Shown: positions 50,008-59,515 of the stretch, one piece after another
Numbering within the stretch: the stretch's first letter is position 1
Layout: the number at the start of each line of letters is the position of its first letter
Source of the DNA: CBFHND01 sp965657085
GTDB lineage: Bacteria > Pseudomonadota > Alphaproteobacteria > Rhodobacterales > Rhodobacteraceae
Length of the DNA: 64,000 bases
Direction of reading: 5' to 3'
Assembly (NCBI GenBank): GCA_965657085.1
Contig: CBFHND010000007.1
Span: 70,602 to 134,601 of the forward strand
Translations under genes and position numbers: made by a program
The notes under the pieces: model-generated
Told to the model about the DNA's origin: nothing
Seen by the model: the letters and a program-made list of their open reading frames with translations, nothing else
The model's database searches: none

Positions 50008-50418
50008 ATGAAATATTTCACTGCTTTTTCGCTAACCTGCAGCTTCCTTCTGACCGCCTGCAACACGCCCGGCCCGCATTTCCGGGGCTTGCCCGCAACG
50101 CGGATCACCATCGACGGGTCCACTTTCGACGTGCGGGTGCGCGACCGGCTGGCCGAGGCATTGCGCATCAACAGCGAATACGCCCCCCGGTTCGGCCCTA
50201 TCCGCGATCGCGCGGCACGCGCCATGGCACAGGTTTCGGGCTGTAAAGTAACGGAGGTGCGCGGCGATCAGGCGCTGGCCACCGGCATTCTGGATTGCGG
50301 CAAAGGGCCGCCGCGCGACAGGTTGCTGCCCGGCGACAGCTACAGCTGTTATCCTGTGGACAATTGGAAAGCAGGTGGGGATGATCTGTTTGTTGCCTAC
50401 GACTGCGATCCCATCTGA
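50008..50418 (+). CDS. Small lipoprotein, paralogue 2
   Basis: 136 residues: signal plus lipobox SFLLTACNTP (Cys about residue 18), then ATRITIDGSTFDVRVRDRLAEALRINSEYAPRFGPIRDRAARAMAQVSGCKVTEVRGDQALATGILDC and a C-terminal extension with two more Cys (SYSCYPVDN and VAYDCDP). It is a longer relative of the lipoprotein at 48987. ATG 49987 is an alternative start. Upstream DNA (49.85-50.0 kb) is noticeably AT-rich for this genome. Confidence 0.7.
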   Translation: MKYFTAFSLTCSFLLTACNTPGPHFRGLPATRITIDGSTFDVRVRDRLAEALRINSEYAPRFGPIRDRAARAMAQVSGCKVTEVRGDQALATGILDCGKGPPRDRLLPGDSYSCYPVDNWKAGGDDLFVAYDCDPI

Positions 50419-50424
50419 ATAGGC

Positions 50425-51045
50425 CTATCCCGCAATCAGGCTCATCGCCGGTCCTTCTACCATCTCCAGCATCAGAAAGGCCCCAACGCCCGCCACCGCC
50501 GCGCCTGCCAACGGGACACGCGCCGCCGTGGTGGCCCAAGCCCCGATAGCCGCCGCAATGACGTATTGCACCAACGCAAGCCCACCAAGATAACCGATCA
50601 GAACGCCAGTACCCGCGCCGGCCTCGGCCCCGGCAAGGGCCCCGGCAAAGGCACTGCCGTGAAAAAGGCCAAAGCCTGCGAACAAAACCCAGACAACGCG
50701 CGGTGTGATCCGACCAAAGGCCACCGCCCCGCCCATCACAAGCAAGGACAGCGCCACCATGACCTCCTGGCCGAAAAGCGCGCCGCTCTGGACGGCCGCG
50801 ATACATCCCAGCACCATTGTCACCACATAGGCCAAAGGGGCGCTTTGCCACCGCCCCAACGTGCCCGCAGCCAGCCCCACGGCCACGACAAAGAACAGAT
50901 GATCCAACCCAAGCACCGGATGGAACAGGCCTGACAGCAACCCCTGTCCCAGTGTTTGCATCGGCATCCCGTCCAGCGGATGATGCGCGGCTGCGGGCAA
51001 CGCCCAAAGGCTTGCTGCAATCGTCGTCCAACCCCGAATTTTCAT
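50425..51045 (-). CDS. HupE/UreJ-family membrane protein
   Basis: 206 residues with a signal-like N-terminus (AASLWALPAAAHHP) and six membrane helices. The family motif HPVLGLDHLFFVVAVGL and a second histidine motif FGLFHGSAFA are present. HupE/UreJ proteins move nickel or cobalt into or across the membrane. No hydrogenase or urease genes are nearby; the cobalamin genes 5 kb downstream would be a cobalt consumer. The ATG at 51045 has GGGGGA upstream. Confidence 0.85.
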   Translation of the reverse strand: MKIRGWTTIAASLWALPAAAHHPLDGMPMQTLGQGLLSGLFHPVLGLDHLFFVVAVGLAAGTLGRWQSAPLAYVVTMVLGCIAAVQSGALFGQEVMVALSLLVMGGAVAFGRITPRVVWVLFAGFGLFHGSAFAGALAGAEAGAGTGVLIGYLGGLALVQYVIAAAIGAWATTAARVPLAGAAVAGVGAFLMLEMVEGPAMSLIAG

Positions 51046-51238
51046 ATGGTATCCCCCCGTTGACACCCATCTGGCCCAAGCCGCGTGGCCTTGTCAAATG
51101 TTCGGACAGCCGGCGCGCTCGCGCAATATCTTGTGGATAACTCGCTCAGAGGCCCATTCTGTTGGGTGCAGTCATTGACAGACCCCGGGTCCCACGCCCA
51201 TCCTTGTCCAACTCCGGAATCGATCTCAAAGGCTGCTC

Positions 51239-54200
51239 TTGCGCTTTTCCAAACTCAGACTGACAGGCTTCAAAAGCTTCGTGGACCCCACTGATCTGAT
51301 CATCGCCGATGGTCTGACGGGTGTCGTGGGTCCCAATGGCTGTGGCAAGTCGAACTTGCTGGAAGCCCTGCGCTGGGTGATGGGTGAAAACCGGCCCACC
51401 GCAATGCGCGGCGGCGGCATGGAAGACGTGATCTTTGCCGGGGCCGCCACCCGGCCCGCGCGCAACTTTGCCGAGGTCAGCCTGCACATCGACAACTCTG
51501 ATCGGCTGGCCCCTGCGGGCTTCAACGACAATGACCAGATCGAGATCATCCGCCGTATCACCCGCGACGTGGGCAGCGCCTACAAGGCGGGCGGCAAGGA
51601 TGTCCGGGCGCGTGACGTTCAGATGCTGTTTGCCGATGCCTCGACCGGCGCGCACAGCCCCGCGCTCGTGCGGCAGGGTCAGATCGCGGAATTGATCAAC
51701 GCCAAGCCAAAGAACCGCCGCCGCATCCTTGAGGAAGCTGCAGGTATTTCGGGCCTCTACCAGCGGCGCCACGAGGCGGAACTGAAGCTGAGAGGGGCCG
51801 AGACGAACCTCGCCCGTGTCGATGACGTCATCGAACAGCTGGCCACGCAGCTTGCGCAATTGGCCCGGCAGGCGCGCCAAGCCGCCCGCTACCGCGAGAT
51901 CGGCACCGATTTGCGCCGCACCGAAGGCATGCTGCTGTACCGGCGTTGGCGCGAGGCTGACGAGGCGCGCGCCACGGCCGAAGAGGCGTTGCGCGCCCGT
52001 GTAACGGCTGCTGCGCAGGCAGAAGGCCAAGTGCAGGCCGCTTTGAAGGCGCGGACCGAGGCCGAAACCGCTTTGCCGCCCCTGCGCGAGGAAGAAGCAA
52101 TTGCAGCGGCTCTGGTGCAGCGCCTGATCGTCCAGCGCGATACCCTCAGCGATCAGGAAACACAGGCAGAGCGCGCGATCGAAACCCTGACCGCGCGGAT
52201 TGAACAACTGGCCCGAGATATTGAGCGCGAGGGCGGCCTGAACCGCGATGCGGGCGAAACCATCCAGCGTTTGGAGTGGGAGCAGGCCGAGCTTCTCAAA
52301 GCCTCCGAAGGGCATGACGCGCGGTTGGCCGAAGCCTCCGAGGGTGCGCGCGAAGCGGCCAGCGTGTTGCAGTCGCGCGAATCCGATCTGGGAGAAAAGA
52401 CCGAAGATGCCGCGCGGCTCAGTGCGCGGCACGGCTCGGCGCAGCGGCTTCTGGATGACAGCCGCCAGACCGAGGCCAAATCAGAAGCCGAAGCTGCCAA
52501 GGCACGTGAAGCGGTCAGTGCCTCCGAAGCTGCGTTGGCTCAGGCAGGCGTGGATTTCGAAGTGGCCGAGGGCGATGCGAAAGTGGCGGAAGACACCGCC
52601 ACACGCGCCGACGCGGCCCTGACGGCGGCGGAAAGTGCCCGTGCCGATGCCCAGACCCGCGAGGCCGACGCCCGCGCCGAACGGTCCGAGGCCGAGGGCG
52701 AAATGAACGCGCTGCGGGCCGAAGTGGGCGCGCTGGCCAAACTGGTCGAACGGGACACGGCAGAAGGCGGACAGATCCTTGACCGTTTGCAGGTCCAAAA
52801 GGGCTTTGAAAAGGCGCTTGGCGCGGCCTTGGCCGACGATCTGCGCGCGCCACAGGTCGAGGCCGATGGGCCCTCCGGCTGGGCCATCCTGCCCGCCTAC
52901 GACACCGATCAAGCCTTACCAGCCGGGATCACGCCGATCACACAGCATGTGTCGGTGCCCGACGTTCTGCAGCGGCGCATGTCGCAGATCGGCTTGTGCG
53001 ATCCCGAGGATGCCGCGCGCCTGCAAGCACAGCTGAAACCGGGGCAGCGTTTGGTGTCGCCCGAGGGCGATCTGTGGCGGTGGGACGGATTCCGCGCCTG
53101 GGCCGAAGATGCGCCTTCGGCGGCCGCCCTGCGCCTGCAACAGCTCAACCGGCTTGAGGAACTGAAACAGGCGCTTGAACATGCCACGGCGCGGGCGGAA
53201 GGGGCGCGGCAGGCGCATGAAAGCCTGACAGCGCGGTTGTCGGAACTGTCGGATGCGGACCGGGCCGCACGGGAGGCGCGCCGCGAGGCGGATCGGCTTG
53301 TGGCCGAAGCCGGCCGCGCGCTCAGCCGGGCCGAAGCGGACCGCAACCTTGCGCAGGGGCGGCTTGAATCCCTGACGCTCGCCGTGAAACGCCACGAAGA
53401 AGAAGCAATGGGCGCCCGCGCCCGCGTGCTTGAGGCGGAGCGTGCGCTGGCCGATCTGGACGACGTCGAAGAAGCCCGCGCCTTCGTGGAAGACCTGCGC
53501 ATGACGGTCGAAGCCGCGCGTATCACCATGATGTCGCGCCGGTCGGCCCATGACGAATTGCGCCGCGAGGGCGAGGCGCGTACGCGGCGCGGGCAGGAAG
53601 TCACCAAGGAACTCAGCGGCTGGCGGCACCGTCTGGACACCGCCGAAAAGCGCAGCGCCGAACTGGTCGAGCGCAAGGCACAGTCCGAAGAGGAATTGCA
53701 GGCGGCACAGGCGACGCCGGGCGAACTGGCCCAAAAGCGTGCCGCGCTGAGCGCAGCCATGACCGAGGCCGAAGCCCGCAAGGCCGCGGCAACCGATGCG
53801 CTGAGTGCCGCGGAAACCGCCCTGCGTCTGGCGACGAACGTGGAGCGGGATGCAGAGCGCGCGGCGTCGGACGCCCGCGAGACCCGCGCCGCGTCAGAAG
53901 CTCGGGCCGAGGCCGCGCGAGAAACCGTTTTGGCCGCGGCAGAACGGATTGCCGAAGAACAGCAACAGACACCCAACCAATTGCTGAATGCATTGGATGT
54001 CGACCCCACGCAGATGCCGGGCGCAGAAGCGCTTGAGGCTGACGTGAATCGCCTGAAACGTCAGCGCGATGCGTTGGGCGCTGTGAACCTGCGCGCCGAA
54101 GAAGACGCCAAGGAAGTGCAGGAAGAACACGACACTCTGGTCAGCGAAAAGGCTGACCTCGAAGAAGCGATCAAGACGTTGCGCTCCGGCATTGCGAGCC

Positions 54201-54694
54201 TGAACCGCGAAGGGCGCGAGCGGTTGCTTACGGCCTTTGAGCAGGTCAATTCCAACTTCTCCATGTTGTTCACGCATCTTTTTGGTGGCGGTGAGGCCAA
54301 TCTGGTGATGGTCGAAAGCGAAGATCCCCTTGAAGCGGGTCTTGAGATCATGTGCCAACCACCGGGCAAGAAGTTGAGCACGCTCAGCCTGCTGTCGGGT
54401 GGTGAGCAGACACTGACCGCCATGGCGTTGATCTTTGCGGTGTTCCTCGCCAATCCTGCGCCGATCTGTGTGCTGGACGAAGTTGATGCGCCTTTGGACG
54501 ATGCGAACGTCACGCGGTTCTGCGATCTTCTGGACGAAATGTGCCGTCAGACCGAAACCCGGTTCCTTATCATCACCCACCACGCGGTGACGATGGCACG
54601 GATGGACCGATTGTTTGGTGTCACAATGGCCGAACAGGGTGTCAGCCAATTGGTGTCGGTTGACCTCAAGAAGGCGGAAACGATGGTCGCCTGA
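51239..54694 (+). CDS. smc: Chromosome segregation protein SMC
   Basis: An 1151-residue SMC ATPase. Walker A GPNGCGKS is at residues 31-38; two long coiled coils flank a hinge at about residues 510-620; the signature LSGGEQ is at 1052-1057 and Walker B VLDEVDAP at about 1078-1085. It compacts and separates sister chromosomes together with ScpA/B. The start is the TTG at 51239, preceded by AAAGG; RFSKLRLTGFKSFVDPT is the family's first strand, so no longer start is needed. Confidence 0.96.
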   Translation: MRFSKLRLTGFKSFVDPTDLIIADGLTGVVGPNGCGKSNLLEALRWVMGENRPTAMRGGGMEDVIFAGAATRPARNFAEVSLHIDNSDRLAPAGFNDNDQIEIIRRITRDVGSAYKAGGKDVRARDVQMLFADASTGAHSPALVRQGQIAELINAKPKNRRRILEEAAGISGLYQRRHEAELKLRGAETNLARVDDVIEQLATQLAQLARQARQAARYREIGTDLRRTEGMLLYRRWREADEARATAEEALRARVTAAAQAEGQVQAALKARTEAETALPPLREEEAIAAALVQRLIVQRDTLSDQETQAERAIETLTARIEQLARDIEREGGLNRDAGETIQRLEWEQAELLKASEGHDARLAEASEGAREAASVLQSRESDLGEKTEDAARLSARHGSAQRLLDDSRQTEAKSEAEAAKAREAVSASEAALAQAGVDFEVAEGDAKVAEDTATRADAALTAAESARADAQTREADARAERSEAEGEMNALRAEVGALAKLVERDTAEGGQILDRLQVQKGFEKALGAALADDLRAPQVEADGPSGWAILPAYDTDQALPAGITPITQHVSVPDVLQRRMSQIGLCDPEDAARLQAQLKPGQRLVSPEGDLWRWDGFRAWAEDAPSAAALRLQQLNRLEELKQALEHATARAEGARQAHESLTARLSELSDADRAAREARREADRLVAEAGRALSRAEADRNLAQGRLESLTLAVKRHEEEAMGARARVLEAERALADLDDVEEARAFVEDLRMTVEAARITMMSRRSAHDELRREGEARTRRGQEVTKELSGWRHRLDTAEKRSAELVERKAQSEEELQAAQATPGELAQKRAALSAAMTEAEARKAAATDALSAAETALRLATNVERDAERAASDARETRAASEARAEAARETVLAAAERIAEEQQQTPNQLLNALDVDPTQMPGAEALEADVNRLKRQRDALGAVNLRAEEDAKEVQEEHDTLVSEKADLEEAIKTLRSGIASLNREGRERLLTAFEQVNSNFSMLFTHLFGGGEANLVMVESEDPLEAGLEIMCQPPGKKLSTLSLLSGGEQTLTAMALIFAVFLANPAPICVLDEVDAPLDDANVTRFCDLLDEMCRQTETRFLIITHHAVTMARMDRLFGVTMAEQGVSQLVSVDLKKAETMVA

Positions 54695-54765
54695 GGGCGT
54701 CGGCGAAAGCCATCGGTTTCGAGAAGTGGGTGCGAGACCACCCAGCAGACCGCAAATTCTGGGCG

Positions 54766-55926
54766 TCAAAGCCGGTTCAACAGGGCAGGCGTCGGCCATG
54801 CATCCGCAGGCAAACCAAGGCGCTTTTGCTCGGCCTGCACGGCGTCGCGTGTGCGCGCGCCCAGAATGCCATCAACCTTGCCCACGTTGTAGCCACGCGC
54901 CTGCAACTTCTTTTGCAATCGTTTCATCTGTGATCCGTCCAGCCCCGGGTCAGGATTGCCCGCGTTGTAGACGGGCGCACCGGCCAGACGCGTGCCGAAA
55001 TAGGCGGCGGTCAGGACATAGGTGAACGACTGGTTCCATTCGAAATAGACGTTGAAATTCGGATAGGCGAGGAAGGCAGGCCCCTTGTGCCCTTGTGGCA
55101 GGATCAAGGAGGCAGGCAAACCGGCCAACGCGCCCGACCGTGGCCGCACGCCAAGGCTTTGCCACTCGGCGACGGATTTGACGGTGTTCAGCCCCGACAG
55201 CGACCAATCCAAACCGGCGGGCACAGTGACCTCCTGCAGCCACGGCTCGCCCGCGCGCCAGCCCAGATGGCGCAGCATCTTGCCCCCGGACGTCAACGCA
55301 TCCGCAGGCGAGGTTTTCAGATCGACGCGCCCATTGCCATCGGCATCCACGCCGTTTTCGATGATGTCCGCGGGCAGCATCTGGACCATCCCGATCTCAC
55401 CCGCCCATGCGCCTGTCGTTGTCGCAGGGTTGAATTGCCCGCGTGCATGCAGCTCCATGGCGGCCAGAACTTGCGGGCGGAAAAGTTCGGGCCTGCGGCA
55501 ATCGTGGGCCAGTGTCATCAGCGCGTTGGCGGTGTTGAAATCCCCCTGGAACGCGCCGTAGTCCGTCTCGAAGGCCCAAAAGGCCAGCAGCACGTGGCGG
55601 TCCACACCGTAGTCCCGTTCGACCCTGTCAAAAACACTGTCATAGCGGCGGGCGTTGCTGCGCCCCTTGTCGATGCGCCCCGATGAGATGAGCCTGCGTG
55701 AAAAGTCGATGAACGGTCGCTGAAACACGCCTTGCGAGCGATCTGCTTTCAGCACTTTCGGGTCCTGCCGCACACCGGCCAGAAACGCATCTGCCGCGGC
55801 TGCGGGGATACCGCGTTGGATCGCTTCGGCGCGAATGCCTTTCTTGAAGGCGGAGAAGGACCCGCCACATTGGGCAAAGGCCAGTCCCGGCAGCATCAGG
55901 CACAAGGCGGCAATCATCACGCGCAT
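54766..55926 (-). CDS. Lytic murein transglycosylase, MltB family
   Basis: 386 residues. A signal peptide (MIAALCLMLPGLAFAQ) is followed by an SLT_2 domain: HVLLAFWAFETDYGAFQGDFN with the catalytic Glu (about residue 125), GAWAGEIGMVQMLPADIIENGVDADGNG and YFEWNQSFTYVLTAAYFGTRL. A peptidoglycan-binding domain 1 closes the protein (MKRLQKKLQARGYNVGKVDGILGARTRDAVQAEQKRLGLP). It cleaves the glycan strand to 1,6-anhydro ends in the periplasm. Confidence 0.92.
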   Translation of the reverse strand: MRVMIAALCLMLPGLAFAQCGGSFSAFKKGIRAEAIQRGIPAAAADAFLAGVRQDPKVLKADRSQGVFQRPFIDFSRRLISSGRIDKGRSNARRYDSVFDRVERDYGVDRHVLLAFWAFETDYGAFQGDFNTANALMTLAHDCRRPELFRPQVLAAMELHARGQFNPATTTGAWAGEIGMVQMLPADIIENGVDADGNGRVDLKTSPADALTSGGKMLRHLGWRAGEPWLQEVTVPAGLDWSLSGLNTVKSVAEWQSLGVRPRSGALAGLPASLILPQGHKGPAFLAYPNFNVYFEWNQSFTYVLTAAYFGTRLAGAPVYNAGNPDPGLDGSQMKRLQKKLQARGYNVGKVDGILGARTRDAVQAEQKRLGLPADAWPTPALLNRL

Positions 55927-55940
55927 CTCAAATTCCTTTT

Positions 55941-56849
55941 TCAAATCAGGGCCAGTCCTACAACAACGATCAGCACGATGGCCCAGGCCCGCCACAACAT
56001 CGCACAGGCGGCGTCAATGTCCACAGGGCCCAGCGGTTTTCGACCCGTGGGATTGACCCAGGCAAAGTCCTGCACCGTGCCGTCATAGCTGCGCGGGCCC
56101 GCCAGGGCCACGCCCAGTGCACGGGCCATGGCCGCCTCGGGCCAACCTGCGTTGGGGCTGCGGTGTCTGCGTGCGTCTTCCGCGATCCCGGCCCGGTCGC
56201 GCCATACGCCGCCCGGCAAGGCGATCAAAAGGGCGGTGATGCGCGCGGGGATCCAGTTCATCACGTCATCCAGCCGCGCGGCCGCCCAGCCAAAGCGTTC
56301 ATGGCGTGGCGTGCGGTAGCCGATCATGCTGTCGGCGGTGTTGACGCATTTGTAGACGACCAACCCCGGCAATCCGCCGAGGGCAAACCAGAAGATGGGC
56401 GCGATCACCCCATCGGAGAGGTTTTCGGCGGCACTTTCGATGGCCGCACGGGCGCAATCGGATGCGTCCATGCCGGTCGTGTCGCGGCTGACGATGCGCG
56501 CGACCATGCGCCGCCCCTCGGGCAGTGAAATGCGCAGACCTGCGGCGACGTCGGCCACATGCTGTACCAGCGATCGTTGCGCCAGAAGGATGGCCGCGAC
56601 ACACAGCGTGGCAAGCCCACCCAGCGCCGCAAACAGCGTTCCGACAACCCACCCCGCAACACCGAGGATCAGGATGCAAAGCACCCCCTTCAGCCGCTTG
56701 TGCGTCCCGCGGTTCAGTGTCCGGTCAAGGGCGCCGATTGCACGCCCCATCAGGACCGCAGGATGCGGGAACCGCGACCAGAGCCAACGCGGCTCACCCA
56801 ACAGGGCATCCAGCACCATCGCCAAGGCCAGAACGGTCAGCGTGCCCAT
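55941..56849 (-). CDS. cobD: Adenosylcobinamide-phosphate synthase (CobD/CbiB)
   Basis: 302 residues with several membrane helices. It begins MVLDALLGEPRWLWSRFPHPAVLMGRAI, then SRDTTGMDASDCARAAIESAAENLSDGVIAPIFWFALGGLPGLVVYKCVNTADSMIGYRTPRHERFGWAAARLDDVMNWIPAR, the hallmark CobD/CbiB segment. It joins (R)-1-aminopropan-2-ol phosphate to adenosylcobyric acid. It shares one base with cobC (TGATG), so translation is coupled. Confidence 0.94.
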   Translation of the reverse strand: MGTLTVLALAMVLDALLGEPRWLWSRFPHPAVLMGRAIGALDRTLNRGTHKRLKGVLCILILGVAGWVVGTLFAALGGLATLCVAAILLAQRSLVQHVADVAAGLRISLPEGRRMVARIVSRDTTGMDASDCARAAIESAAENLSDGVIAPIFWFALGGLPGLVVYKCVNTADSMIGYRTPRHERFGWAAARLDDVMNWIPARITALLIALPGGVWRDRAGIAEDARRHRSPNAGWPEAAMARALGVALAGPRSYDGTVQDFAWVNPTGRKPLGPVDIDAACAMLWRAWAIVLIVVVGLALI

Positions 56850-57793
56850 CACGCTGCCTCGATCATGGCCCAGCCCCGTGCAGGGGGCAGGCCCAACCGC
56901 AGCCAGCGCGGATTGTAGGGAAAGACGCGGCTCCAGATGTGCGCCTCGGCCAGCCGGGTTTGCCACGCATGGGCATCTTCGACATCGTAGAGGCGAAAGA
57001 GGTTGGTGCCGCCCACCGGGTTTGCGCCCTTGACGGTCATCAGCCCGTCCAGCCGGGCGGCATCTGCGGCAAGGCGTTCGCGGGTGGTATCTGCCCACCC
57101 GGTATCGGCCAATGCCGTCGCACCGATCTGCAACGCTGGCCCGGATACCGGCCACGGACCCAGCATAGCACCCAACCGCGCAATCAGCTTTGGATCACCA
57201 ATCGCAAACCCAAGCCGCAAACCCGCAAGCCCCCAGAACTTGCCAAAACTTTTCAGGACAAGTGTGCCGGGGCGCGCTGCCATGGCCACAAGACTGCGGT
57301 CCGGGCAGATGTCGCCAAAGCTTTCGTCGATGATATCGAGCGGTGCTTTGATATCCTGGGCGGACCACAAGCGCCCATCGGGGTTGTTCGGGTGCACGAC
57401 CACTTGCGCGTTGTCGGATGCGCGAGGCTGCCTTGTCACGGTCCAGCCTTGTGCTGCGAAGGCCGCCGCGTGTTCGTTGTAGGTTGGGGTGGGGATGGCG
57501 ACCTTCCCGGGTGACGCAAGGCGGGGAATCTGGGCAATCAATGCAGATGCTCCCGGACTGGCCACGATGCCCGCTGCGTCTGGCACCCGCCAAAAGGCCC
57601 GTGCGGCATCTGTCAGGCGGTCATTCGCTCCGGCATCGGGCAGCGCGGTCCATGTGTCATCCGACAGCGCAGGCAGCGGATAGGGGCAGGGGTTAATCCC
57701 GGTGGACAGGTCGATCCAATCGGCACGGGTGCCTCCGAATTGGGCAATGGCCGCGTCCAGATTGCCACCGTGATCACGCGGACCGTTTCGCAC
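56849..57793 (-). CDS. cobC: L-threonine-O-3-phosphate decarboxylase-like aminotransferase
   Basis: 314 residues, PLP fold type I. HGGNLDAAIAQFGGTRADWIDLSTGINPCPYP is the CobC/CobD N-terminus; NNPDGRLW, DESFGD and the PLP lysine in LKSFGKFWGLAGLRLGF follow. It supplies aminopropanol phosphate for the cobalamin nucleotide loop. The start is a GTG at 57793. With cobD it forms a two-gene operon; other cob genes are not in the window. Confidence 0.9.
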   Translation of the reverse strand: MRNGPRDHGGNLDAAIAQFGGTRADWIDLSTGINPCPYPLPALSDDTWTALPDAGANDRLTDAARAFWRVPDAAGIVASPGASALIAQIPRLASPGKVAIPTPTYNEHAAAFAAQGWTVTRQPRASDNAQVVVHPNNPDGRLWSAQDIKAPLDIIDESFGDICPDRSLVAMAARPGTLVLKSFGKFWGLAGLRLGFAIGDPKLIARLGAMLGPWPVSGPALQIGATALADTGWADTTRERLAADAARLDGLMTVKGANPVGGTNLFRLYDVEDAHAWQTRLAEAHIWSRVFPYNPRWLRLGLPPARGWAMIEAA

Positions 57794-57911
57794 GTCAAAG
57801 CCCTTTCCAGCGCGGATTCGGCGCTTTCCCGCCTCAAAATCAAGCCGGACAAAGCGGAAGTCAGCCTGTTTTGCAAGTCTATTTACAGTTGTTAATAGTT
57901 GGCTGCATCCG

Positions 57912-57926
57912 TTAACCAGTTGTTAA
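57912..57926. promoter_or_regulatory. CtrA-type binding site
   Basis: TTAA-CCAGTTG-TTAA matches the CtrA consensus TTAA-N7-TTAA exactly. It lies 63 bases upstream of the response-regulator gene and 119 bases upstream of cobC on the other strand. The surrounding 57.85-57.99 kb stretch is rich in TTAA, and a second half site TTAATAGTTGG is at about 57892. Confidence 0.6.
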
Positions 57927-57988
57927 GGTTTTAGAGCGCATCGACTATTCTTAAGGTATGTACCGACCACTCTCGGTGCGGAGGATTC

Positions 57989-58351
57989 ATGGCCGTCTTG
58001 ATCGTTGAAAGTGAACAGGGTCTTGCAGACATCTGGCAACGGCACCTGGAGCGCGGCGGCATGACCGTGGCACAGGCACACGGTCAGGAAGACGCTATTG
58101 CCTACCTTTCCGAACATGCGCCCAATATCATCATTCTCGATCTGGTTCTGGCCGAAGGCAGCGCATTGGCCGTGTCGGATTTTGCCAGCTACCGCCACCC
58201 CGATGCGCGGGTGATTTTTGTCACCAACACGTCGTTCTTTTCGGACGGGTCAATCTTTGCCCATGCGCAGAACGCCTGCGCCTTCGTGCAAAGCGAAACG
58301 CCGCCAGAAGACCTGGCGGCGATGGTCGAACATTACGCTGCCACCAGTTGA
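57989..58351 (+). CDS. Single-domain response regulator
   Basis: 120 residues, receiver domain only. The acceptor Asp is in IIILDLVLAEGS (about residue 51), the acidic pair is reduced to ESEQ near the N-terminus, and the switch Thr is in IFVTNTS. The conserved Lys near residue 100 appears replaced (ACAFVQSETPP), so phosphorylation chemistry may be altered. It probably signals by protein contact. No kinase gene adjoins it; a CtrA-type site precedes it. Confidence 0.8.
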   Translation: MAVLIVESEQGLADIWQRHLERGGMTVAQAHGQEDAIAYLSEHAPNIIILDLVLAEGSALAVSDFASYRHPDARVIFVTNTSFFSDGSIFAHAQNACAFVQSETPPEDLAAMVEHYAATS

Positions 58352-59322
58352 TCACGCCCATGGGGCGCAAGAAAGTCGATGTCGGGATTGATCGGCACGA
58401 TGCGGTGCGGATTGATGCTTTCGTGGCTGAAGTGATAGTGGCGCACGATGTGCTGCATGTTCACCGTTTCCGCGACGCCGGGCATCTGGAACAGCTCGCG
58501 CGTGTAGGCCCAGAGGTTTGGATAATCCACCAGCCGCTTCTTGTTGCATTTGAAATGCAGGTGATAGACCGGATCGAACCGCACCAAAGTGGTGAACAGG
58601 CGCCAATCCGCCTCTGTCAGGCGCGCGCCCATCAGGTATCGGCTGCGGCTTAATCGATCCTCAAGCCACTCCATCGTGTCAAAAAGCGGATGCACGGCCT
58701 CGTCATAGGCGTCTTGGGTGGTGGCAAAACCGGACCTGTAGACCCCGTTGTTGAGCGTGTCGTAGATGCGTGCATTCACCGGTTCGATGGCCTCGCGCAG
58801 GTCCTCGGGCCAATAGTCATCCGTATTGCCGGTAATGCTGTCGAAGGCGCTGTTGAACATGCGGATGATTTCCGAGCTTTCGTTGCTGACGATGGTTTCG
58901 CGCTTTTTGTCCCAGAGAATCGGAACGGTCACACGGCCCGAGAAATCCGGTGCGGCCTTGGTATAGATGTCGCGCGCAAAGGGCAGACCGTAAAGCGCAT
59001 CGCCCGTGGCCCCATGGGCATCCGTCTCAAAGGTCCAGCCATCGCTCAGCATGTCGGGATGCACGGCCGAGATGGTGATATGCGGCGCGAGCCCCTTGAG
59101 GTTGCGAAAGATCAGCGCGCGGTGTGCCCAAGGGCAGGCATAAGACACGTATAGGTGGTAACGTCCTGATTCGGCGGCAAATCCTTCCTCCCCGGATGGC
59201 CCCGCAGACCCATCTGCGGTGATCCAATTGCGGAATTTCGCCTGCGCACGTTCGAATTTTCCACCCGATGATTTGGTGTCGTACCACTGGTCATGCCAGA
59301 CCCCATCCACAAGCAAGCCCAT
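58333..59322 (-). CDS. Glutathionyl-hydroquinone reductase (ECM4/YqjG family)
   Basis: 329 residues, omega-like GST fold. The catalytic Cys is in LYVSYACPWAHRALIFR (about residue 62), followed by VTVPILWDKKRETIVSNESSEIIRM and the C-terminal helical domain (GARLTEADWRLFTTLVRFDPVYHLHFKCNKKRLVDYPNLWAY), the signature of this family. It reduces glutathionyl-hydroquinones. ATG 59322 has AAGGAG upstream. Its last 19 bases overlap the convergent response-regulator gene. Confidence 0.92.
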   Translation of the reverse strand: MGLLVDGVWHDQWYDTKSSGGKFERAQAKFRNWITADGSAGPSGEEGFAAESGRYHLYVSYACPWAHRALIFRNLKGLAPHITISAVHPDMLSDGWTFETDAHGATGDALYGLPFARDIYTKAAPDFSGRVTVPILWDKKRETIVSNESSEIIRMFNSAFDSITGNTDDYWPEDLREAIEPVNARIYDTLNNGVYRSGFATTQDAYDEAVHPLFDTMEWLEDRLSRSRYLMGARLTEADWRLFTTLVRFDPVYHLHFKCNKKRLVDYPNLWAYTRELFQMPGVAETVNMQHIVRHYHFSHESINPHRIVPINPDIDFLAPHGRDQLVAA

Positions 59323-59515
59323 GCGCAATCTCCTTTGTATGCTGGTGCAAACCTAGTTCACTGCGCGGCACCCGCCCAGAGGGGTTGCCGCGCAGCATGG
59401 GTGCGTCCGTGCACATGCAGCGTATTTTGCTGCGCTGCGTCATCCGTTTTTTACTTGATGGCAACACAGAATGGTCCACCTTGGACTGTGTTCCCTGGGG
59501 ATAGGATGAACTGAC

